From Actinomycetes bacterium (lineage in GTDB: Bacteria > Actinomycetota > Actinomycetes > Mycobacteriales > Mycobacteriaceae), in the NCBI GenBank assembly GCA_022601135.1, contig JAHZJB010000082.1, positions 1 to 64,000 of the forward strand: a DNA stretch of 64,000 bases, written 5' to 3'. Made by a program: the position numbers and the translations under genes. Below are positions 46,123 through 54,819 of the stretch, in pieces. The notes under the pieces were generated by a model. The model had not been told where the DNA came from. It ran no database searches and saw nothing but the letters and a program-made list of their open reading frames with translations. The first letter of the stretch is position 1. The number at the start of each line of letters is the position of its first letter.

Positions 46123-48585
46123 ATGACAAGTAAGGCAACGGGTTCGCACGCCGCACCACCATCCGTAGACCGAGACCTGAAATCAATCACCTTGGCAGAG
46201 GTCGAAAAGGTTCTGGACAGCTCGGCGAACGGCTTGAGCCAAGCCGAAGCGACGACCCGGTTGGCGCAGTACGGGCCGAACGAGATCGCCGAGCACAAAA
46301 CCAACCCCGTGCTGAAGTTCCTCTCCTACTTCTGGGGGCCGATCCCATGGATGATCGAGGTCGCGGTCATCCTGTCCGGAATCGTCGGCCACTGGCCGGA
46401 CTTCTTCATCATCCTCGTACTGCTGATCGCCAATGCGGTGGTCGGGTCTTGGGAGGAGTACCAGGCGGGCAGCGCTGTCGATGCGCTCAAGGCCAAACTA
46501 GCTGTCGTCGCCCGGGTCAAACGCGACCGACGTTGGCGCACGGTCCCGGCGCGCGATCTCGTCCCCGGCGACGCAATACGACTGCGTTTGGGCGACATTG
46601 TTCCCGCCGACGCTCGATTGCTTGCCGGTGACGGGATCGAGGTGGATCAGTCTGCGCTGACAGGCGAGTCACTCCCGGTCAGTGTCGGTCCCGGGGCACC
46701 GGTGTTCGCCGGCTCGGTCATCCGCCGCGGGGAGATCGGAGCGCTCGTCTACGCGACCGGCACAGGCACCTACTTCGGGCGGACCGCGGAACTGGTGCAG
46801 GGCGCGCACACCGCCAGCCATTTCCAGCGCGCGGTCCTCAAGATCGGCAACTATCTGATTCTTCTGGCGCTCGTCCTGGTCGCGATCATCGTGGCCGCAT
46901 CTCTGCTGCGCGGAAACGCGGTACTCACCACCCTGCAGTTCGCGCTGGTGCTGACCGTCGCGGCGATCCCGGTGGCGATGCCCACAGTGCTGTCGGTGAC
47001 GATGGCAGTCGGCGCACGACTCCTCGCCACGAAACAGGCAATAGTCAGCAAGCTCGTTGCTATCGAGGAACTTGCCGGGGTTGACGTCTTATGTGCTGAC
47101 AAGACCGGCACCCTGACGCAGAACGAGCTCACCCTCGGCGATCCGTTCAGCGTCGGCGACATCGCACCCGGTCAGGTGATCCTCAACGCCGCGCTGGCCT
47201 CGCGCGCCGACAATGCCGACCCCATCGACCTGGCCGTCCTCGGCGCACTTCCCGACGATGAGGCCCTCTCCGGCTACCGGGTGACCCACTTCCAGCCGTT
47301 CGACCCGGTCCACAAACGCACCGAGGCCACCGTCGAGGACAGCGACGGAGTGGGGTTCCGCGTGAGCAAGGGCGCACCTCAGGTGATTCTCGCGATGTGC
47401 GCCGACGTGTCCGATGTCACTGCTGAAATCACCGGCGCGGTAGACGAATTCGCCGCCCGGGGCTTTCGCTCATTGGGCGTGGCCCGCGCCGAGGCCGACG
47501 GTCCATGGCGATTTTTGGGAGTACTGCCCCTTTTCGACCCTCCCCGTCCCGACGCTGCCTCCACCATTGCCGCGGCTCGCCACATGGGGGTGGACCTGAA
47601 GATGGTCACCGGAGACGCGCTGGCGATCGCGACCGAAACCGCGACGAAGGTCGGGCTGGTCGGGGATATCCGTCTCGCCACAGGCTTGGGGGATGTCCAG
47701 AAGACCGAGTCGGACGCAATCATCGAATCGATAGAGGACGCAGACGGTTTCGCACAGGTGTTCCCAGAGCACAAGTTCCACATCGTGGACGTCCTACAGC
47801 GTCGAGGCCACATCGTCGGGATGACCGGGGATGGCGTCAACGACGCGCCCGCACTGAAGAAAGCCGACTGCGGTATCGCAGTGGCCGGCGCCACCGACGC
47901 GGCCCGCGCAGCCGCCGACATCGTGTTGCTCACCCCGGGTCTGTCGGTGATCATCGACGCGATCCGCGAGAGCCGCCGGATTTTCCAGCGCATGAACAGC
48001 TATGCGATCTACCGCATCGCCGAAACGCTGCGCGTGTTGCTGTTCATCACCCTGACGATCCTGGTCTTCAACTTCTATCCCTTGACCGCCGTCATGATCG
48101 TGATTCTTGCGCTACTCAACGACGGTGCCATCCTGTCCATCGCCTACGACCGTGTCCGTTACCGCAATCGGCCGGAGGTGTGGGACATGCGCACGGTGCT
48201 CGGGATCGCCACCGTCCTGGGGGTTGTCGGTCCGGTCGCCGCATTCGGACTGTTCGTTCTGGGGGACCGCGTCTTCGACCTCAGCCACTCCCGACTACAG
48301 ACCATGATGTATCTGATGTTGTCGGTCGCCGGGCATCTGACGATCTTCCTGGCCCGCACCCGGGGTCCGTTCTGGTCGATCCGGCCCGCCCCCGTTCTGT
48401 CGATCGCCGTGCTCGGCACCCAGTGCCTGGCCACCGTTATCGCCGTCTACGGGCTGTTCATGACACCCTTGGGCTGGGGCTGGGCCCTGGTTGTCTGGGG
48501 ATACGCGTTGCTGTGGGCACTGGTCACCGACCGGGTGAAGCTGCTCGCCTACCGCGTCCTCGACCGGACCCGAGTGCGCCCATGA
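46123..48585 (+). CDS. Plasma-membrane type H+-transporting P-type ATPase
   Basis: An 820-residue P-type ATPase of type IIIA, the group of plant and fungal plasma-membrane proton pumps. TGES (residues 180-183) is the actuator motif. The phosphorylated Asp is Asp326 in CADKTGTLTQN, and MVTGD and GMTGDGVNDAPALKKAD are the P-domain motifs. Membrane helix 4 reads VAAIPVAMPTVLSVTMA. Helix 6 has ALLNDGAILSIAYDR, where the Asp equals the proton acceptor Asp684 of plant AHA2. ATG 46123 is used. It lies 38 bases after the secreted protein. A strong hairpin follows it. Confidence 0.93.
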   Translation: MTSKATGSHAAPPSVDRDLKSITLAEVEKVLDSSANGLSQAEATTRLAQYGPNEIAEHKTNPVLKFLSYFWGPIPWMIEVAVILSGIVGHWPDFFIILVLLIANAVVGSWEEYQAGSAVDALKAKLAVVARVKRDRRWRTVPARDLVPGDAIRLRLGDIVPADARLLAGDGIEVDQSALTGESLPVSVGPGAPVFAGSVIRRGEIGALVYATGTGTYFGRTAELVQGAHTASHFQRAVLKIGNYLILLALVLVAIIVAASLLRGNAVLTTLQFALVLTVAAIPVAMPTVLSVTMAVGARLLATKQAIVSKLVAIEELAGVDVLCADKTGTLTQNELTLGDPFSVGDIAPGQVILNAALASRADNADPIDLAVLGALPDDEALSGYRVTHFQPFDPVHKRTEATVEDSDGVGFRVSKGAPQVILAMCADVSDVTAEITGAVDEFAARGFRSLGVARAEADGPWRFLGVLPLFDPPRPDAASTIAAARHMGVDLKMVTGDALAIATETATKVGLVGDIRLATGLGDVQKTESDAIIESIEDADGFAQVFPEHKFHIVDVLQRRGHIVGMTGDGVNDAPALKKADCGIAVAGATDAARAAADIVLLTPGLSVIIDAIRESRRIFQRMNSYAIYRIAETLRVLLFITLTILVFNFYPLTAVMIVILALLNDGAILSIAYDRVRYRNRPEVWDMRTVLGIATVLGVVGPVAAFGLFVLGDRVFDLSHSRLQTMMYLMLSVAGHLTIFLARTRGPFWSIRPAPVLSIAVLGTQCLATVIAVYGLFMTPLGWGWALVVWGYALLWALVTDRVKLLAYRVLDRTRVRP

Positions 48586-48588
48586 CAG

Positions 48589-48604
48589 CGCGGGTCGCCC
48601 CGCG
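48589..48604. other. GC-rich hairpin after the P-type ATPase stop
   Basis: CGCGGG-TCGC-CCCGCG is a perfect 6-bp stem with a 4-base loop starting four bases after the stop codon. It precedes the longer hairpin at 48614-48645. The two may act together as a stabiliser and terminator. Confidence 0.35.
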
Positions 48605-48613
48605 ACGAGAACT

Positions 48614-48645
48614 GACCAAAGACCCTCCGGACGGTGTCTTTGGTC
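48614..48645 (+). terminator. Probable transcription terminator of the P-type ATPase gene
   Basis: GACCAAAGAC and GTCTTTGGTC form a perfect 10-bp stem around a 12-base loop, 29 bases after the ATPase stop. There is no clear T-run, as is usual for mycobacterial terminators. The next gene starts 63 bases later with its own ribosome binding site. Confidence 0.7.
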
Positions 48646-48708
48646 TGCTGCAGCCCGACCGAGCACGTCCGACGATTGGTGAGACGTCCACGACGAGAGG
48701 GAGTACTC

Positions 48709-49077
48709 GTGATCGATTACGAACTGGACACCGAACACTCAATACTGCGGGTGAGGCCAGAATCATCGCTGGAGAAAAGCGACTTCGCCGAACTGGCCAA
48801 GGTCGTTGACCCCCAGATCGAAGCGGGCGGCGATCTGGCCGGTCTCATCATCGATGCGCCCCGGTTTCCGGGTTGGGATGGTCTCGGGGCCCTGGTAACG
48901 CATATCCGATTTGTGCGCGATCACCAGAAGCACGTCAAGAAAGTCGCCGTCGTCACCGACTCGCACCTCGGCGATTTCGCCGAGCACCTGACGTCGCACT
49001 TCGTCACGGCCGAAATACGGGCGTTCCCCGGAGATCAAGTCGCGCAGGCCAGGCAATGGATCATCGACGGGGCCTAG
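48709..49077 (+). CDS. SpoIIAA-like/STAS-related protein
   Basis: A 122-residue soluble protein of the SpoIIAA-like (DUF3478) family, with the fold of STAS domains. Recognised from the pattern LRVRPESSLEKSDFAELAKVVDPQIEAGG, GLIIDAPRFPGWDGLGALVTHIRFVRDH and KKVAVVTDSHLG. Family members bind small hydrophobic ligands and lack the phosphorylated Ser of anti-sigma antagonists. GTG 48709 follows GAGAGGGAG. It is downstream of the P-type ATPase, behind a strong terminator. Function is unknown. Confidence 0.8.
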   Translation: MIDYELDTEHSILRVRPESSLEKSDFAELAKVVDPQIEAGGDLAGLIIDAPRFPGWDGLGALVTHIRFVRDHQKHVKKVAVVTDSHLGDFAEHLTSHFVTAEIRAFPGDQVAQARQWIIDGA

Positions 49078-49099
49078 TCGGGCGCAGCAACCGTCGAGC

Positions 49100-50104
49100 T
49101 TAGGAAAGCAGCCCCTCTTTGACCAGCCAGGACCGTGCCACCAGAGCAGGGTCTTCGCCGTCGTTGTCGACCCTGGCGTTGAGCGCCGACATGACATCAT
49201 TGGTCAGTTTCGGGTTCAACTGGCCGAAGATCTCAGCCAATTCCGGATGCGCGGCCAGCAAGTCGGAATCGACCACCTCCGTGAGGTTGTACAGCGGGAA
49301 GAACTGCTTGTCGTCCTCGAGCACCCGCAGATCCAGCGCCGGGATCCGCCCGTCGGTGGTGAACACCTCACCAAAGTTGCACTCCCCCTGCGCCGTCGCT
49401 GTGTAGATGACACCGGTGTCCAGCGTGATGACGTCACCCAGGTCGGCCCTGGACAAGCCGTATGTCTCCAGCATCGGCTCGAAACCGTCGTTACGGCTTG
49501 CAAATTCGCTCTCCACGCAGAACGTCAGCTCCGATCGGGGCAGCGTGGCGAGATCGGACAACCTGGTGACCCCGAGACGTTCGGCGGCCGACTCCCGAAT
49601 AGCAAAAGCGTAGGTGTTGTTCATCGGCGCCGGTGGAAGCCAGGTGAGCCCGTTGGCCTGGTCCTCCTCGTTCACCGCGCGCCACTGCGCCTCGGCGCCC
49701 TTGATGGGATCTTCGTGACCCAGGTAGTTGATCCACCCGGTGCCGGTGTACTCCGGTGCCACGTTTGCGTCGCCACTGAGCAGGGCCTGTCGCACGCCGA
49801 AGCTGCCCGGGGTGTTGGTCATGTTGGTGACATCCGCCCCGGCGGTGGCCAAGATGATCGAGAGCATGTTCCCGAGGATCAGCTGCTCGGTGAAATCTTT
49901 GGCCGCGACAGTGATTTTCACCCCTTCCAGTGACTCGTAGTACTGGATCGAGCCCGGCTCCGCGTGAAGCACTGTGCCGCTCGCTGATTCCAGCCCACAG
50001 GCGGCCAGCGCCGCAGCGGCGACCGCCGCACCGAAAAACATCCGCAGGCGTGGGCACCGAGGGTGCCGCCGTGCGGAGGCCCGCGGTGCCAGACCTGTGC
50101 CCAT
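49100..50104 (-). CDS. opuCC: Osmoprotectant ABC transporter substrate-binding lipoprotein
   Basis: A 334-residue lipoprotein of the OpuAC/ProX (OsmF) type that binds betaine, choline or similar quaternary amines outside the membrane. The signal peptide ends in the lipobox LAACG. The mature domain has VKITVAAKDFTEQLILGNMLSIIL, VAPEYTGTGWINYL and a GECNFGEVFTTDGRI segment. ATG 50104 has AAAGGA 11 bases upstream; an in-frame GTG at 50113 overlaps the preceding permease stop (GTGA) and is the alternative. It is the last gene of a four-gene operon. Confidence 0.88.
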   Translation of the reverse strand: MGTGLAPRASARRHPRCPRLRMFFGAAVAAAALAACGLESASGTVLHAEPGSIQYYESLEGVKITVAAKDFTEQLILGNMLSIILATAGADVTNMTNTPGSFGVRQALLSGDANVAPEYTGTGWINYLGHEDPIKGAEAQWRAVNEEDQANGLTWLPPAPMNNTYAFAIRESAAERLGVTRLSDLATLPRSELTFCVESEFASRNDGFEPMLETYGLSRADLGDVITLDTGVIYTATAQGECNFGEVFTTDGRIPALDLRVLEDDKQFFPLYNLTEVVDSDLLAAHPELAEIFGQLNPKLTNDVMSALNARVDNDGEDPALVARSWLVKEGLLS

Positions 50105-50109
50105 ACCGA

Positions 50110-50892
50110 TCACAGTCCTTTGGGCGCGGCAAGCATCTCGACGACACGTGCCAACCAGTCGATGAAAAGCGCTAGCGCGGCCACCAGAATGGCTCCGACA
50201 ATCAATGTCACGGGCTGCTGCAGCTTGATGCCAGTGGTGATGAGCTGACCGAGCCCGCCAGCCCCGGTGAACGACGCCAGTGCAGCAGTGCCGACGATAA
50301 GCACCAGGGCCGTGCGCACACCGGCGACGATCACGGGCAGGGCCAGCGGTAGTTCCACCCGCAGGAGCGTCGCAGTGCTCGACATTCCCATTCCACGTCC
50401 TGCCTCCACCAGACGCGCATCGACGCCATCCAGACCGGTCACGGTATTGGCGACAATCGGAAGGGCGCCGTACACGGTGAGTGCGACGACGGCACCGAGG
50501 GGACCGATCCCGAAAAGCACAGCGCCGAGCGCGATCAGGCCGATGGCGGGCGCTGCCTGCCCGAAGCCCGCCACGGTGATGATCGGTTTGGAGTAGCGGC
50601 GCATCGAACCGCGTGTCAGCGCGATCCCCAGCGGTATGCCGATCACACACGTCAGCACCGTGGCCGCCAGGCTGACCGTCATGTGCTCACGCAATAGCGT
50701 CAACAGACTCGACACCCCAAGCGAGCGCTGTTCGGATGCCGAGACGTCGGCGACCTGTACGTAGATCAGGCATCCGGCCACCGCCGCGACACACACCAAC
50801 GGTTGCAGGAGCCAGCGCCCGACGCCGAGTCGGATAGTCCCCCTGCCGGTCTCGCTGTTCTCGGAAGCAACGTCGGCCACCATCGAGGTCAT
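50110..50892 (-). CDS. opuCD: Osmoprotectant ABC transporter permease (second)
   Basis: A 260-residue permease with about six spans and the binding-protein-dependent EAA motif (LVEAGRGMGMSSTATLLRVELPLALP). It is of the OpuCD/ProW class. Together with the other permease it should form the membrane channel for betaine or related solutes. The start ATG 50892 shares one base with the stop of the ATPase gene, showing translational coupling. GQAAPAIGLIALGAVLFGIGPLGA is the typical family segment. Confidence 0.88.
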   Translation of the reverse strand: MTSMVADVASENSETGRGTIRLGVGRWLLQPLVCVAAVAGCLIYVQVADVSASEQRSLGVSSLLTLLREHMTVSLAATVLTCVIGIPLGIALTRGSMRRYSKPIITVAGFGQAAPAIGLIALGAVLFGIGPLGAVVALTVYGALPIVANTVTGLDGVDARLVEAGRGMGMSSTATLLRVELPLALPVIVAGVRTALVLIVGTAALASFTGAGGLGQLITTGIKLQQPVTLIVGAILVAALALFIDWLARVVEMLAAPKGL

Positions 50893-52088
50893 CAGGTCGG
50901 CTCCCGCGCAGGTGCGCCGTCGCGACTGCCGGCGATCGCATCCATGATGGTCTCCACCCGAATCACGCCCTGATAGGCGTTCCGCCGACCGGTGACCACG
51001 ACGACGCCGTGCGACGAAGTCAGCATCTGGTCGAGCGCATCGTTGAGCGTTGAGGCGAGATTGACGCACGCCAGGTCGTCGTCTTCGGAAATGTCGTTCA
51101 AGGATCGCGTATTGGCCAACTCCTGCAACGACATCCATCGCTGTGGCCGTTCTTGGTCATCGAGAACGATGACATGCCCCCGGTCGATTGCTCGGGCAGC
51201 ACGCAGCGCGTCACCCGGATCATCGCCGACATGAGCCACCGCCGCCTCGTGTAGCGCCACATCGCGTACCCGGCTCAGAGTGAGCTGCTTGAGGGCCGCA
51301 CCGGCCCCCACGAAGTCGCGGACGAAGTCGTTCGCAGGATTGGTGAGAATTCCTTCCGGGGTGTCGTATTGGACGATCTTGGATCCGGCCTGCAGGATCG
51401 CGATCCGGTCACCGAGTTTGACCGCTTCGTCGAAATCGTGAGTGACAAAGACGATCGTCTTGCGGAGCTCGTCCTGCAGGCGCAGCAGCTCGTCCTGCAG
51501 GCGCAGGCGAGTGATGGGGTCCACGACACCAAAAGGTTCGTCCATCAGCAGCACCGGCGGGTCGGCCGCCAGTGCCCGCGCCACCCCCACGCGCTGCTGC
51601 TGCCCACCGGACAACTCCCGCGGATAGCGGTCCCGGTATTGCGCCGGGGCCAGGCCGACCAGATCGAGCAACTCGTCAATCCGATCGGCAATGCGCTTCT
51701 TGTTCCACTTGAGCAGGCGCGGCACGATCGCGATGTTGTCACCCACGGTGAAATGTGGAAAGAGCCCGGCGCCCTGGATGACGTACCCGATGTGGCGACG
51801 CAGTTCGTCGGCGTTTCGATGGGTGACGTCGTCGTCGCCAATGAGGATGCGACCACTGGTCGGCTCGATCAGGCGGTTGATCATCTTCATCGTCGTGGTC
51901 TTCCCGCAACCCGAGGGACCGACGAACATGACGATCTCCCCGGCGGGGATTTCGATGGTGACGTTGTCCACTGCCGGACTGGACGTCTCGTCGTAACGTT
52001 TTGTCACGCCGTCGAGCAGGATGCGCGCAGCTCCGGCCGGCGCCGACTCCTGGCGCTGGACCTGATCTGATGTGGCGAGCTCAGACAC
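50892..52088 (-). CDS. opuCA: Osmoprotectant ABC transporter ATPase with CBS domains
   Basis: A 398-residue ABC ATPase of the OpuCA/ProV class. Walker A is GPSGCGKTT (residues 57-65), the signature LSGGQQQR, Walker B VLLMDEPFG and the switch His in VTHDF. The C-terminal third has two CBS domains (HVGDDPGDALRAARAIDRGHVIVLDD and SSHGVVVVTGRRNAYQGVIRVETI), which in OpuA-type transporters sense ionic strength or c-di-AMP. The GTG start at 52088 overlaps the first permease by eight bases. The substrate is inferred by family. Confidence 0.92.
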   Translation of the reverse strand: MSELATSDQVQRQESAPAGAARILLDGVTKRYDETSSPAVDNVTIEIPAGEIVMFVGPSGCGKTTTMKMINRLIEPTSGRILIGDDDVTHRNADELRRHIGYVIQGAGLFPHFTVGDNIAIVPRLLKWNKKRIADRIDELLDLVGLAPAQYRDRYPRELSGGQQQRVGVARALAADPPVLLMDEPFGVVDPITRLRLQDELLRLQDELRKTIVFVTHDFDEAVKLGDRIAILQAGSKIVQYDTPEGILTNPANDFVRDFVGAGAALKQLTLSRVRDVALHEAAVAHVGDDPGDALRAARAIDRGHVIVLDDQERPQRWMSLQELANTRSLNDISEDDDLACVNLASTLNDALDQMLTSSHGVVVVTGRRNAYQGVIRVETIMDAIAGSRDGAPAREPT

Positions 52089-52728
52089 GTATCCCCCTCG
52101 GGGTGGTAAGTCGGGTCAGCACGTTGAGCACTGTGTCCAGGATGACGGCCAGGATGAGGATGCCGACGGTGGCCGCCAGGATCGAGTTGGTCGCGTTGGC
52201 GCCACCCATCCGGGAGATCCCCGAGAAGATGTAGCCGCCGAGCCCCGGGCCGAGTGCGAATGCCGCGATCGCCGCGATCCCCATGAGCATTTGGGCCGAC
52301 ACCCGCACACCGGTCATGATCACCGGCCACGCCAGCGGCAACTCCAGCCGCACCAAGGTGCTGAACCTGCTCATCCCCATGCCGCGCGCAGACTCCACCA
52401 ACGTCTTGTCCACACCGGTGAGCCCGACGACGACATTGCGCAGTATCGGAAACACACCGAAGAACGACAGCATGATGACCGACGGCAGTACGCCCAGTCC
52501 GACGAAGCCGACGAGCACGCCCAGCAGGGCATATGACGGGACGGTCAGGCCGACAGCGGTTATCGCGTTCCCCGCCGCCACGCCCCAGGACGAGCGGTAG
52601 ATCAGCACCCCGATGACGACCGCGATCACAGTGGCGATGGCCAGCGTCTGAACGACGAGGCTCATGTGCTGGTAGGCCAGGAACGACAAGACCGTCCAGC
52701 GGTCTCGAACGAACTCGACCAAACCCAT
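52081..52728 (-). CDS. opuCB: Osmoprotectant ABC transporter permease (first)
   Basis: A 215-residue permease of the OpuCB/ProW class with about five to six spans and the EAA motif (LVESARGMGMSRFSTLVRLELPLAWP). TVPSYALLGVLVGFVGLGVLPSV is the characteristic middle segment. It is the first gene of the operon (ATG 52728), followed by the ATPase with an eight-base overlap. It is divergent from the thioesterase gene (185 bases between starts). A homologous permease lies third in the operon. Confidence 0.9.
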   Translation of the reverse strand: MGLVEFVRDRWTVLSFLAYQHMSLVVQTLAIATVIAVVIGVLIYRSSWGVAAGNAITAVGLTVPSYALLGVLVGFVGLGVLPSVIMLSFFGVFPILRNVVVGLTGVDKTLVESARGMGMSRFSTLVRLELPLAWPVIMTGVRVSAQMLMGIAAIAAFALGPGLGGYIFSGISRMGGANATNSILAATVGILILAVILDTVLNVLTRLTTPRGIRV

Positions 52729-52913
52729 ACTCTTGCTAATGCCTCACTGACCGGTTACGTCGAACCAGCTACGTCTATCTACCGATGTTCGGGACCAACC
52801 CAACCTATCGTGATCACGCTGTCGAGGGGCCGCATTCAGCCGACGCGCTGGACGAACAGCGTGTAGGCACGCGACCGAATTCCACTGAAAACCGCTGCTG
52901 CCAAGATAAGGCC

Positions 52914-53372
52914 ATGACAGGTGCGGAGCGTTCACTGCGCAGCGGTGATTTCCCGGTGCACTGGCCGGTGCTGACCCGATGGACCGACAACGACATGTTC
53001 GGTCATCTGAACAACGCGGTGTATTACGCGATGTTCGACACGGCGATCAACGCGTGGATCACTACCAACACGGGCATCGATCCGCTGGCCGCTGGGTGGC
53101 TTGCAGTGGTCGCCGAGTCCGGATGCCGGTACTTTGCCGAGCTGACGTTTCCCGATCCACTCACCGTGGGTTTGGCCGTCGAGCGAATAGGCCGTACCAG
53201 TGTGACCTACCGGCTTGCGGTGTTCCCATCACCGCAGGGTGCAACCGATGCGACCGATCGGCCCGTTGCCGCCGTCGGGCATTGGGTGCACGTCTATGTC
53301 GACCGGGCCAACCGCCGGCCGATGCCCATCCCCGAGCAGATCGGCGTCCTGCTGGAGAGTGTTCGCTGCTAG
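52914..53372 (+). CDS. Acyl-CoA thioesterase (4HBT, hot-dog fold)
   Basis: A 152-residue hot-dog thioesterase of the 4-hydroxybenzoyl-CoA thioesterase/FadM type. The active-site segment RWTDNDMFGHLNNAVYYAMFDTA contains the catalytic Asp within the DxxGHxNN consensus. It hydrolyses an acyl-CoA of unknown chain. ATG 52914 (MTGAERS) is chosen by homology with the family start; the frame is open 43 codons upstream. It is followed 13 bases later by the amidase gene on the same strand. Confidence 0.88.
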   Translation: MTGAERSLRSGDFPVHWPVLTRWTDNDMFGHLNNAVYYAMFDTAINAWITTNTGIDPLAAGWLAVVAESGCRYFAELTFPDPLTVGLAVERIGRTSVTYRLAVFPSPQGATDATDRPVAAVGHWVHVYVDRANRRPMPIPEQIGVLLESVRC

Positions 53373-53385
53373 TAGGGTCAGCGCT

Positions 53386-54819
53386 GTGAGTCATCCGCTG
53401 GACCGCGGTGTCGGTGCCGCGGCACAGGCCGTGCGCAACCGAGAGTGCACTGCGGTCTCACTGACCGAGGCGGCAATTGGACGCCTCGAATCGTTGGACA
53501 AGGCACTGCATGCCTTTTGCACGCCAACGCCCGAGCTGGCGCTCGAGCGCGCGGCCGAACTCGATGGGTTGGTCGCCACCGGCGGGCCGGCCGGATCGTT
53601 GGCGGGAGTGCCCTACGGTGTCAAGGACCTGTTGTGCACGAAAGGCGTTCGCACGACAGCGTGTTCGATCGCATACCGCAACTTCGTGCCGACCGAGGAT
53701 GACATCGTCGTCGAACGCTGCACCGGCGCAGGCGCAGTCAGTCTCGGAAAGACCAACGCGAGCGAGTTCGGCTACAGCGCGACGGGCCAGAATCCCCTCT
53801 TCCCGACCACCGTCAACCCCTGGGACCGCTCACTGACACCGGGGGGCTCCAGCGCCGGATCGGCAGCGGCGGTGGCTGCCGGCATCGTGCCCTTCGCGCT
53901 CGGCAGCGACGGTGGCGGTTCGATCCGCATTCCGGCCGGCTTCACGTCGTTGGTCGGATTCAAGCCGTCGATGGGGCGCGTGCCTGTCTACCCAGGTTGC
54001 CGAGACCAACGCTATCCCGGGGTCTCGGGTTGGGAAAGCATCGAACACATCGGGCCGATCTGCCGAACGGTGGCGGACGTAGCAACGGTGATGTCGGTTC
54101 TCGCGGGACCCGATTCACGCGACAGGCACAGCATCCCGTGCGGCGACGTGAATTGGGAGGCGGCGGTGCAGCCCGCGCCCACCACCGGGTTGCGGGTGGC
54201 CTACAGCGCTACGTTCGGTTATCTGCCGCTGGACCGCGAGGTTCACTCGGTGATCGGCAGCGCGGTCCGGCGACTGGAAAGCCAACTCGGTTGTCGTGTT
54301 ACCGAAGTCGATCCCGGCTGGAGCGATCCGGGTGACTCATTTCTCGCCTTGATCATGGCCGAAACCGATCTGGCCGGGATGCGGCAGATGGCCGCCACCA
54401 TCGGCGATGACATGTCGCCGCACCTGGTCACCATGCTGACGACCGACTGGACCGCCCAGGACTTCACCGACGCCAACATGTGGCGCAAGTCGGTGGTGAA
54501 TCAGATGGCCCGGTTCATGACCGATTTCGATGTTCTGATCACGCCCACCGCGGCCGTGCCACCGTTCCGCACCGGGATTCAGGGTCCCGACACGATCGAC
54601 GGTCGTGCAGTCGCCGACACGACGTGGCTGGGTTTCATGTCGCCCGCCAACCTCACGGGACAACCAGCGATCAGCGTTCCCGCCGGACTCACCGCCGATG
54701 GACTTCCAGTGGGGATGCAGATCGTGGCTCGGCATCTCGATGACATGACGGTGCTACACCTGGCTGCTGAATGGGAAAGGGCCAGTGGCTTTCCCGCGTG
54801 GCGTCCGAACGTCAGGTAG
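53386..54819 (+). CDS. Amidase signature enzyme
   Basis: A 477-residue amidase of the amidase signature family, which hydrolyses C-N bonds of amides. The Ser-cisSer-Lys triad is visible: Lys80 in VPYGVKDL, Ser155 in TPGGSSAGSAAAVAAG, and the nucleophile Ser179 in GSDGGGSIRIPA. GTG 53386 follows AGGGT. It ends with eight bases overlapping the convergent LLM gene. Members include GatA, but no gatB or gatC neighbours exist and the C-terminal part differs, so a small-molecule amidase is likelier. Substrate unknown. Confidence 0.9.
   Translation: MSHPLDRGVGAAAQAVRNRECTAVSLTEAAIGRLESLDKALHAFCTPTPELALERAAELDGLVATGGPAGSLAGVPYGVKDLLCTKGVRTTACSIAYRNFVPTEDDIVVERCTGAGAVSLGKTNASEFGYSATGQNPLFPTTVNPWDRSLTPGGSSAGSAAAVAAGIVPFALGSDGGGSIRIPAGFTSLVGFKPSMGRVPVYPGCRDQRYPGVSGWESIEHIGPICRTVADVATVMSVLAGPDSRDRHSIPCGDVNWEAAVQPAPTTGLRVAYSATFGYLPLDREVHSVIGSAVRRLESQLGCRVTEVDPGWSDPGDSFLALIMAETDLAGMRQMAATIGDDMSPHLVTMLTTDWTAQDFTDANMWRKSVVNQMARFMTDFDVLITPTAAVPPFRTGIQGPDTIDGRAVADTTWLGFMSPANLTGQPAISVPAGLTADGLPVGMQIVARHLDDMTVLHLAAEWERASGFPAWRPNVR

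Noticed and set aside
51455..51510. Apparent tandem duplication LRLQDELLRLQDEL in the ABC ATPase
   Set aside because: OpuCA-type ATPases normally have a similar helix here (LQDEFLRLQxELRKT), so the length is normal and no insertion is needed.
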